A stretch of 64,000 nt of DNA from an uncultured Colwellia sp. GTDB taxonomy: Bacteria > Pseudomonadota > Gammaproteobacteria > Enterobacterales > Alteromonadaceae. How positions within the stretch are numbered: position 1 is the first letter of the stretch; every line of letters begins with the position of its first letter. The notes below the pieces were generated by a model. It searched no databases. It was not told where the DNA came from and saw nothing but the letters and a program-made list of their open reading frames with translations. This document shows positions 9,023 to 15,319 of the stretch, one piece after another. The translations under genes were made by a program, and so were the position numbers. The DNA lies in contig CAJXQJ010000001.1 of assembly GCA_913058245.1 (NCBI GenBank), positions 235,799-299,798 of the forward strand. Direction: 5' to 3'.

Positions 9023-9601
9023 ATGGCACGCCCGAGCATGGCTGGTCAGCGTCGAGAAGAAATTTTAGATGCACTAGAAATATGTATTTTAGAGAAAGGC
9101 ATACAAGCAACATCGTTAGAGCATTTGGCTGAAACGGCGAAAATGAAGCGAACAATTTTACGCCACTATATTGGCAATAGAGATGAAATAATTTGTGCGC
9201 TTAGTGCTCGTTGGACAGATAAATATAACCAGCAATGGCAAGACACTTTAGCTTGGTTGCCCAATAAATATAGGGCTGACGCCTTAATTGATATTCTTTT
9301 TTCATCCCGTTCATCAGAACATATAAACAACACTATTATTGGGGAAGCATTATTTTCGGAAGCGAAGCGATTACCTGAGATAAAGGCTGATCAAGAAAAG
9401 ATCATGGCGGAATTTAATCGCCACCTTATGGCGGTATTAACAAGTCAATATTCAGAGGCTACGGCAGAAAAAATTGAGTTAGTGGCGGCGGGAATTTACG
9501 CAAATTATTTAATGAGTGAGTCGCTATTACCGCTTGCCTTATTGGATGAAGTGCTAAAATTAAAGAAATCGACCCTATTACTGATGTCAACATTGGGGTA
9601 A
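9023..9601 (+). CDS. TetR-family transcriptional regulator
   Basis: A 192-aa regulator from the chosen start. The N-terminal helix-turn-helix spans roughly residues 13-55 (EEILDALEICILEKG, then SLEHLAETAKMKRTILRHYIGNRDEI), followed by an all-helical ligand domain. The frame is open back to an ATG at 8975, but that codon overlaps the likely -10 hexamer of this gene's own promoter (8974-8979), so initiation is more likely at 8999 or 9023. MARPSMAGQRREE at 9023 is a typical TetR beginning, although its GAGA ribosome site is weak. It sits between the redox operon (minus strand) and the 9680-11229 operon, and operator-like repeats occur before both, so it is the likely local repressor. The inducer is unknown, plausibly the substrate of the oxygenases. 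Confidence 0.9.
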   Translation: MARPSMAGQRREEILDALEICILEKGIQATSLEHLAETAKMKRTILRHYIGNRDEIICALSARWTDKYNQQWQDTLAWLPNKYRADALIDILFSSRSSEHINNTIIGEALFSEAKRLPEIKADQEKIMAEFNRHLMAVLTSQYSEATAEKIELVAAGIYANYLMSESLLPLALLDEVLKLKKSTLLLMSTLG

Positions 9602-9611
9602 TACTTGTTTA

Positions 9612-9626
9612 TTTTCATGTTGACAA
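9612..9626. promoter_or_regulatory. TetR-type operator-like site, copy 3
   Basis: TTTTCA-TGT-TGACAA followed by TTTATT, one mismatch from the perfect palindrome of copy 2; the last 12 bases TGACAATTTATT are identical in both. It overlaps the -35 (9620-9625) of the promoter for the gene at 9680. Confidence 0.55.
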
Positions 9627-9648
9627 TTTATTGCGAAAAACGTATATT
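9620..9648 (+). promoter_or_regulatory. Sigma70 promoter of the 9680-11229 operon
   Basis: Consensus TTGACA (9620-9625), a 17-base spacer and TATATT (9643-9648), 31 bases before the ATG at 9680. The -35 is overlapped by the operator-like repeat at 9612-9626. Confidence 0.7.
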
Positions 9649-9679
9649 TCGCCTATCTAATTAAATGTAAGAGTGAACC

Positions 9680-10321
9680 ATGAATTTATTTACATCAATT
9701 TTAACCAGCATTATTATCGTGCTAGCCGTTTGGTTTGGTGTTATTTATCAGCCAACGCCAGCTTATGCTGAAATTATCACCCCAAGTACGGTAGAGATAA
9801 TCACAGAGAGTAAGGCTAGCGATAATTTTAAAAATTCGCCTGTGAAATCTGAGCCTAAGGCGAAAGAAAAGTACCAAAGTACCCGCCTTATAAGCGCAAG
9901 TAACAGCGTTAAGAATAATGCTCCGGTTGCTAATATCGTTGGTGTAAGCCAAGAGATGTTAATAAGTGACATTGATAAGCTTTGGGCGGAATTTTCACAA
10001 AATGGTTCACTTCATTCACAGTTAAGTGATTACCCTACAGCTACCTATGTTTTATATCGTCATATTTCAAAAAATTTTACTCGTGCTGATATTACTATTG
10101 GTTACGATAGTCGAGAATTAAAGTCGAATTCACAACTTACCTCACTGCCTACTGGGCATTATCAAACAGTTATTACCGATAGTCATTTAAGCTCAAAGCA
10201 ATTAGAAGCAGCCTGGAAAAAGCTTAATTTTACGAAAGAAGTTGTTGCGGTTGTTGAACGTCATCAATTAAACAAGCGTGCTGAAGTGGTTAGTGTCAGT
10301 ATGCAAGTGTTATATAAGTAG
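9680..10321 (+). CDS. Membrane-anchored protein of unknown function
   Basis: A 213-aa protein. Residues about 8-26 form a signal anchor or signal peptide (hydrophobic, followed by PTPAYA). A low-complexity Lys/Ser/Asn linker extends to about 90, then a compact domain of about 115 residues (VSQEMLISDIDKLWAEF through the C-terminus). The pattern of YVLYRHISKNFTRADITIGY and LPTGHYQTVI recalls GyrI/effector-binding or SOUL-like folds that bind small hydrophobic ligands, but I cannot confirm this. A sigma70 promoter with an operator-like repeat precedes it, and the di-iron hydroxylase gene follows after 8 bases, so the two are co-transcribed. Periplasmic or membrane-surface substrate handling is an inference. 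Confidence 0.75.
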   Translation: MNLFTSILTSIIIVLAVWFGVIYQPTPAYAEIITPSTVEIITESKASDNFKNSPVKSEPKAKEKYQSTRLISASNSVKNNAPVANIVGVSQEMLISDIDKLWAEFSQNGSLHSQLSDYPTATYVLYRHISKNFTRADITIGYDSRELKSNSQLTSLPTGHYQTVITDSHLSSKQLEAAWKKLNFTKEVVAVVERHQLNKRAEVVSVSMQVLYK

Positions 10322-10329
10322 AGGGGAAA

Positions 10330-11229
10330 ATGGATAGCTTATCGAATATTTTATCTACTGATTTTATTTATGGTTGGGAAACTTGGATAAATGATTGGTT
10401 TTTAGTTTTTGCTTTTGCTTTGTTTATTCTCGAACTTTTACGTTACGCGTTTAAGAAAAAAATGTCGTGGAATTTACTTGGTGATAGCGCTGCAAACTTT
10501 GCCACACTCGCAATGTTTATTGTTATTATTGCTCTCGTTGCCGGTGTTTACGCTGGAGTGTTTTTTTACGTTTATGATAATTTTAGAATTATTGATTTAC
10601 CGTTAACCGGTTGGACCATTGTTGGCTGTATTGTTTTGGCGGACTTAGCTTATTATTGGGAGCATCGCTTTTTGCATATGAACGGCTTTGGTTGGGCAAC
10701 TCATACGGTTCATCATAGTTCTCCACATTTTAATTTGTCTGTCGCTTATCGTCATGGTCCTATGGATTGGTTTTTTCCATTATTTTTCTATTTGCCGTTG
10801 GCATTTTTAGGTTTTAATCCGTTTATTATTTTCTTCGCTGAAGTTATTGTGCAGGTATATCAAACCTTATTGCATACTGAAACAGTTAAAAAATTACCTA
10901 GGCCGATTGAAGCTATTTTTAATACGCCTTCGCACCATAGAGTGCATCATGCAACAAACAAGCAGTATTTAGATAAAAACTATGCCGGTATCTTTATTAT
11001 TTGGGACAAAATGTTCGGTAGTTTTGCCAAAGAGGAAGAAAAAGTAAATTACGGTGTATACCCAAGAATTAACAGTGTTAATCCATTTATTGTATTTTTC
11101 TCAGGATACGGAAAATTTGTACAGCGTTTGTGGCTAGCGCCGTCTTGGTCATACCGTGTGAAGCTATTTTTTAAATCACCAACTTGGGCGTGGCAGCAAG
11201 AGCAATTACAGCAGAAGGATAAGCGCTAA
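10330..11229 (+). CDS. Sterol desaturase/fatty acid hydroxylase family di-iron enzyme
   Basis: A 299-aa integral membrane protein with several hydrophobic helices in its first 100 residues. It has the three histidine clusters of the family: H112-RFL-H116, H125-TV-H128-H129 and H203-RV-H206-H207, which bind a non-haem di-iron centre. Family members hydroxylate or desaturate sterols, fatty acids, carotenoids or alkylglycerol ethers (alkylglycerol monooxygenase belongs here). A ribosome site, GAGGGGAA, precedes the ATG and the previous stop is 8 bases away. It shares TetR control with the Rieske oxygenase locus. Specificity cannot be read from the sequence; a lipid substrate is likely given the family and membrane location. 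Confidence 0.9.
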   Translation: MDSLSNILSTDFIYGWETWINDWFLVFAFALFILELLRYAFKKKMSWNLLGDSAANFATLAMFIVIIALVAGVYAGVFFYVYDNFRIIDLPLTGWTIVGCIVLADLAYYWEHRFLHMNGFGWATHTVHHSSPHFNLSVAYRHGPMDWFFPLFFYLPLAFLGFNPFIIFFAEVIVQVYQTLLHTETVKKLPRPIEAIFNTPSHHRVHHATNKQYLDKNYAGIFIIWDKMFGSFAKEEEKVNYGVYPRINSVNPFIVFFSGYGKFVQRLWLAPSWSYRVKLFFKSPTWAWQQEQLQQKDKR

Positions 11230-11250
11230 AATATTCTGTTTTAGTAAAGA

Positions 11251-11286
11251 AAAAAGCGCTAATAAATTAATTTATTAGCGCTTTTT
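11251..11286. terminator. Bidirectional rho-independent terminator
   Basis: A near-perfect palindrome with AAAAAGCGCTAATAAA on the left and its complement on the right around a short TTAA centre, giving T-runs on both strands. It separates the convergent hydroxylase and VF530-type genes. Confidence 0.85.
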
Positions 11287-11302
11287 TCTTAATGAGTAAT
11301 CT

Positions 11303-11836
11303 TTACCTCGGCGCGTTTGCGTAAGGATCAAATGGCTTATTGCTTTCTGAATTTCTTTTTGAATCAGTATTTGAATTTTCATTTTTCCGCTCATTTGAGC
11401 GAGAGTGCCTGCTTTGACTCTTATCATTAGCACTTTGGTATTTGTTGTTATGTACCGGCTTTGAGCGATGTGTTTCTTTAAAACTATCTTTAGTTAATGG
11501 AACTATTGCCTCACCTTTAATTAATACTTTAGGCTCTTTTGGTTTGATATGTAATGGAATTTCTCTCTGTCTAGGTGGAATTTCAAATTCGTCTTCACCC
11601 GGCTCAGGTAAATTTTTAAAGCTATAAAGATAGAAACGCTCTAGTGTTTCTCTCGCCCATTCAGTTTTACGTAAAAACTTTAAGCTTGAGATCATGCTTG
11701 GGTTATTTTTGAAACATTTTATGCGGGTATATTCCGCTAAAATATCAAAGCCGTAATGTGTCACCAGCTCACTCAGGAGTGTATCTAACTTTAAACCGTG
11801 TAATGGATTATTTAACTGAATATCTTCTTGACTCAT
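11303..11836 (-). CDS. VF530-family DNA-binding-like protein with basic C-terminal tail
   Basis: A 177-aa protein. Residues about 9-72 match the VF530/DUF2132 family: [27 protein letters not shown], then [23 protein letters not shown]. This is a small helical domain, named from a Vibrio structure, proposed to bind DNA. Most family members end soon after this domain. Here a further 95 residues follow, with a [21 protein letters not shown] segment and a low-complexity Ser/Asn/Lys/Arg tail that is probably disordered and could bind nucleic acid. It stands alone between a terminator and a divergent gene. Function is unproven. Confidence 0.85.
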   Translation of the reverse strand: MSQEDIQLNNPLHGLKLDTLLSELVTHYGFDILAEYTRIKCFKNNPSMISSLKFLRKTEWARETLERFYLYSFKNLPEPGEDEFEIPPRQREIPLHIKPKEPKVLIKGEAIVPLTKDSFKETHRSKPVHNNKYQSANDKSQSRHSRSNERKNENSNTDSKRNSESNKPFDPYANAPR

Positions 11837-12016
11837 AGCATGCTTTCATTAACTTTACTTAGAATTCTATTATACACCGAATTAAAAGACATTTTATTGA
11901 GAATTTACCAATCTTTGATATCACTGAATTTGAATAAAGCGTTACATACCTTTATGTTAAATGTTGTACACTTGTTTTAACTAAATAATAACTTATTAAA
12001 ATTGATGGAAATCACT

Positions 12017-12574
12017 ATGAAAAAACTTATTGTACTATTAACACTTTCTACATTAAGTACCTCTGTTCTTGCACAGGAAACAAGCTGGTTAGACAGCCTA
12101 AAGAATTTAATTGGCTTAGGCGATGCTAAAGAACAAACGGCTGAGGCAAATACTTCAGCGATGCCAAGCACTGACGGCCTAATCGATATGTTAACAGGAT
12201 CTTTAGATGTGAACTCAGGCCAGGCCGCAGGAGGTATGGGAGCTATTTTAAATTACGTTAAAAATAATGTCTCAAGTGAGCAATTTAGTCAGCTTGCTAA
12301 ATCTTTACCTGGTGTTGATGGGCTTGTTAGTCAAATGCCAGATATCAGTAAACTTAGCTCTGGCGAAGGTTTAGGTGGTTTGTTAGATAAAGCGTCACAA
12401 TATAGTGACTCTTTAAAATCTATCAATGATGTGAAAAAGCAATTTGAAGCTTTAGGTTTAAAGCCAGAGATGATCAGTGGTTTTGTAAATACTGCGCAAA
12501 GTTACCTAGATACAGAGCAAGGCCAACAAGCGAAGCAAATTTTAACCGACGGCTTAGGAAAACTTTTAGGCTAG
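12017..12574 (+). CDS. DUF2780 (VcgC/VcgE-like) exported protein
   Basis: A 185-aa protein with a clear signal peptide, MKKLIVLLTLSTLSTSVLA, cleaved before QE. The mature part is rich in Gly, Ser and Leu with helical stretches (LPGVDGLVSQMPDISKL, LGGLLDKASQYSDSLKSI, TAQSYLDTEQGQQAKQIL), typical of DUF2780, a gammaproteobacterial family of unknown function. The start at 12017 is preferred over the in-frame ATG at 12002 because it puts the positive n-region first. Single-gene unit closed by the terminator at 12611. Confidence 0.85.
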   Translation: MKKLIVLLTLSTLSTSVLAQETSWLDSLKNLIGLGDAKEQTAEANTSAMPSTDGLIDMLTGSLDVNSGQAAGGMGAILNYVKNNVSSEQFSQLAKSLPGVDGLVSQMPDISKLSSGEGLGGLLDKASQYSDSLKSINDVKKQFEALGLKPEMISGFVNTAQSYLDTEQGQQAKQILTDGLGKLLG

Positions 12575-12610
12575 TTACAAGTATTGTTGCTAAATATTTA
12601 AATTTTAATT

Positions 12611-12643
12611 AAGCACTTTGCTGACTGCAAAGTGCTTTTTTTA
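12611..12643 (+). terminator. Rho-independent terminator
   Basis: AAGCACTTTGC, a short TGACT loop, GCAAAGTGCTT, then a run of T. It follows the DUF2780 gene. Confidence 0.85.
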
Positions 12644-12694
12644 TTTCACCTAATAGCTGAAATAAAAATGTAAGTGCGTATAAAGGAGTGTTCT

Positions 12695-13825
12695 ATGCAA
12701 AGAAGAAATTTTTTGAAACAACTCGCAGGTTTTAGCTCCATTGCGACCTTAAGTGCGTGCTCGAATATTAGTAATCCTGTTACTTCTGTTGATAAAAAAA
12801 GGCTGTATATTGACGGTTTATCTTTTGTGCCAGATGAAAATTTTGATGTTAAAGCATCACAACTAGATAGTTTTATTGCTGATATTTCTGCAATTGAAGA
12901 GGTAAAGCTTGCTGATGGTAGCGTAAATTATAAGCGTACCTATCAAGCTTGTATGAAAAGTATTAAAGAAAAAAACACAAAAATGTTATCTGCACCAAAC
13001 ACTTATCATATTGCGAAAAAGGGCAGCGATATTTTTACTGCCAGGGATGATGATAAGTGTGCGGTATTTCTACAAATTCAAGGAGCTGATTGCGTTGAAG
13101 GTGGGCTTGAGCAAGTTGATGAATTTCATCAGTTAGGTTTAAGAGTGCTGCAATTAACACATCACTATAATAATTTATACGCTGGTGGTGCATTAAGCCT
13201 AGAGAAACAGGGGTTAAGCAAACAAGGCTTTGCCTTAATAGATAAGCTCGAAAGCAAAAATATGCTGATTGATTTGTCTCACTCTAGCGTTGCCAGCGCT
13301 CAAGATACGTTACATCGAGCCAAAGGACCAATTGTTCAAACTCACGGTGCGGCGCGGGAAATTATCAACAACGCCCGTTGTACACCAGACCATATTTTGA
13401 AAGGCATTGCTGATAGTGGAGGAGTGTTTGGAGTATTTATGATGTCGTGGTGGCTAACCAATGAAAAAATACCAAGACCAGAGCATTATATTGCACATTT
13501 AAAGCATGTTAAAAATGTGGCTGGAATTGATGCCGTTGCCATTGCAAATGATTACCCTCTTCGTGGTCATAAAAATGCACTATCCGCTGGCAATAATAAT
13601 GCGGTAGCCATTAAAGGTTATGACAGTTGGTGGCAAGGTCTAGGTAAGAAGGGGGTATTGGGATTCGAGCGAGACGTTAATCATATTGTTATTCCTGAGT
13701 TAAACCATATTAAACGCATGCGCTCAATTGAATATCAACTATCAAAAGCAAAATTTACTGGTACAGAAATAGATAAAATTATGGGGAAAAACTGGCAACG
13801 AGTGTTAGTTGATGTTTTAGGCTAG
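12695..13825 (+). CDS. Membrane dipeptidase (M19)-like lipoprotein with altered metal site
   Basis: A 376-aa protein. The N-terminus MQRRNFLKQLAGFSS is a Tat-type signal ending in a lipobox (LSAC, Cys22), so a Tat-exported lipoprotein. AAGGAG 9 bases before this ATG fixes the start. The fold is that of renal-dipeptidase family M19: LGLRVLQLTHHYNN at 147-160, DLSHSS with H196, and THGAAR with H217 match the second-metal histidines. However, the N-terminal HxD metal motif (usually DGHND) reads IDGLSF, and the bridging glutamate of the usual IEGG reads IQGAD (Q129). The aspartate region is ANDYPL. The enzyme may therefore be inactive, mono-metal or have a changed substrate. It has its own ribosome site and precedes patB by about 85 bases. 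Confidence 0.8.
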   Translation: MQRRNFLKQLAGFSSIATLSACSNISNPVTSVDKKRLYIDGLSFVPDENFDVKASQLDSFIADISAIEEVKLADGSVNYKRTYQACMKSIKEKNTKMLSAPNTYHIAKKGSDIFTARDDDKCAVFLQIQGADCVEGGLEQVDEFHQLGLRVLQLTHHYNNLYAGGALSLEKQGLSKQGFALIDKLESKNMLIDLSHSSVASAQDTLHRAKGPIVQTHGAAREIINNARCTPDHILKGIADSGGVFGVFMMSWWLTNEKIPRPEHYIAHLKHVKNVAGIDAVAIANDYPLRGHKNALSAGNNNAVAIKGYDSWWQGLGKKGVLGFERDVNHIVIPELNHIKRMRSIEYQLSKAKFTGTEIDKIMGKNWQRVLVDVLG

Positions 13826-13909
13826 TGAGATAAATTTAATTTTTATGATCATGTGTGCGTCTTTTGTGAATTTATTTCGTCTTATTAGTAAACCTTATTG
13901 GAGATAGAT

Positions 13910-15124
13910 ATGAAGTTTACCGAAAAGAAAGTGGCAGCAAAAAATAGTTTTATTCGTAATAGTTCATCAATGCTAAAGAATGTCTTTGGTACCACCGAAG
14001 TGACGCCATTTTGGATAGCAGACATGGACTTTACCATTGCAAAACCGATTCAGCAGGAGTTACAACGGCTTGTAGAACGTAATCAGTTTGCTTATGAGAA
14101 TGACTCTGCCACGGTTTTTAATGCTATTAGTGGTTGGTTCAAGCGTAGGCATAACTTAACCTTAAGCTCGAATCAATTTGTGCAAGTGCCTGGCGTACTA
14201 GCCGGAATTGCTCTGTTAATTCGAGAGCTTAGTCAAGATGGTGAAGGGGTGTTAATTCAAACTCCCGCGTATCATCAATTTGCGAAAGTGATTAGCGGCG
14301 CTGGTCGTGATGTGGTTAAAAGTCCTTTGCAACTAGTTAATGGCCGTTACGAAGTTGATTATAGCGACTTAGAAGAAAAGCTAAGTGCTGATAATGTCAC
14401 GTTAATGATACTGTGTAACCCGCATAATCCGGTCGGTCGAGTGTGGCGTGAACATGAAATTCGCCAAATCCAAACACTGGCTGAAAAGCATGGCGTCACT
14501 ATTATTAGTGATGAAATTCATGCCGATATTATTTACTCAGGCCATAAGTTCACTAGCTTAATGGCAACCGGCGCCGAAAAACATGTCGCTTTAATAGGAT
14601 CTCCGGCGAAAACGTTCGGCATGCAAAGTATTTCAAATGGCTATATTTATAGCGAGAACCAAGAAATATTCGACACTATGAGCAAACTATCGCAATCGCT
14701 ATATATTGATCACGGCAATGCTTTCACGACATTTGCCACGATAGCGGCGTTTGACCAAGGTGGAGAATGGCTTGATGGTTTTTTACAACAAATGCAGGAA
14801 ACTGTTGAGTGGATCGCGTCATTCCTCGCCGAAAAACTGCCAAACGTCACTATGACTCCAGTTGAAGGCACTTACCAAGTGTGGTTAGACTTTTCAAAAC
14901 TTGGTTACTCTAATGACGGCTTAGTTAAGCTATTTGGTGATGCTGGTTTTGGTGTTTCGCCTGGGACTTGGTTTGGAGAAAATCATGGCCAATTTGCCCG
15001 TATGAATTTCGCGGCACCTAAAGCTGATGTAGAAAGTGCTTTTCTGCGTCTACAAGCAGCAATTTCATCGGCAAGCGGACAATATAATGGCTGCGGTGGT
15101 AGTGCCTCAAAAAGCTGCTGTTAA
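13910..15124 (+). CDS. patB: PatB/MalY-type C-S beta-lyase (cystathionine beta-lyase), PLP-dependent
   Basis: A 404-aa class I/II fold aminotransferase. The PatB hallmark PFWIADMDF lies near residues 28-36, CNPHNPVGRVW marks the phosphate/carboxylate region, SDEIHADI is the cofactor aspartate, and SPAKTFGMQS holds the PLP lysine (about K234). It should cleave cystathionine or cysteine S-conjugates to pyruvate, ammonia and a thiol. The ATG at 13910 has GGAG 6 bases upstream; the longer frame uses TTG without a site. An odd C-terminus ends NGCGGSASKSCC, a cysteine-rich tail not needed for the fold, possibly a metal or persulfide site. A strong terminator follows. Confidence 0.9.
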   Translation: MKFTEKKVAAKNSFIRNSSSMLKNVFGTTEVTPFWIADMDFTIAKPIQQELQRLVERNQFAYENDSATVFNAISGWFKRRHNLTLSSNQFVQVPGVLAGIALLIRELSQDGEGVLIQTPAYHQFAKVISGAGRDVVKSPLQLVNGRYEVDYSDLEEKLSADNVTLMILCNPHNPVGRVWREHEIRQIQTLAEKHGVTIISDEIHADIIYSGHKFTSLMATGAEKHVALIGSPAKTFGMQSISNGYIYSENQEIFDTMSKLSQSLYIDHGNAFTTFATIAAFDQGGEWLDGFLQQMQETVEWIASFLAEKLPNVTMTPVEGTYQVWLDFSKLGYSNDGLVKLFGDAGFGVSPGTWFGENHGQFARMNFAAPKADVESAFLRLQAAISSASGQYNGCGGSASKSCC

Positions 15125-15167
15125 AGTTAGATAAGCCATTTTAAAGAGTTAAACGTTTAAGATAACT

Positions 15168-15196
15168 AAAAGCCTTCTTTCGAGAAGGCTTTTTTA
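15168..15196 (+). terminator. Rho-independent terminator after patB
   Basis: AGCCTTCT, a TTCG tetraloop, AGAAGGCT, then TTTTTATT. A classic UUCG-capped hairpin. Confidence 0.9.
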
Positions 15197-15256
15197 TTGC
15201 CAGCAAACCTTGTTTTTAATTTTGCCAATAAGTAAATTTTTTTTAATAATCATTGT

Positions 15257-15275
15257 AATGTTACAACGTAACATT
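15257..15275. promoter_or_regulatory. Zur-like operator upstream of TonB receptor
   Basis: Perfect 8-bp inverted repeat AATGTTAC-AAC-GTAACATT. The layout and bases match the known proteobacterial Zur box core (AATGTTAT-N3-ATAACATT) at all but the innermost position of each arm. It lies between a TTGTAA (15254-15259) and TAGAAT (15276-15281) with 16 bases between, so a bound repressor would cover the promoter. Confidence 0.55.
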
Positions 15276-15319
15276 TAGAATCTTCGCAATTATCCTAAAT
15301 TAACCCGAGTAAACCCGTT

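Noticed and set aside
15235..15260. Fur box upstream of the TonB receptor
   Set aside because: Only the AATAATCATT half matches the Fur consensus; the other half is a T-run. Kept only as a possible overlap with the better Zur-like palindrome.
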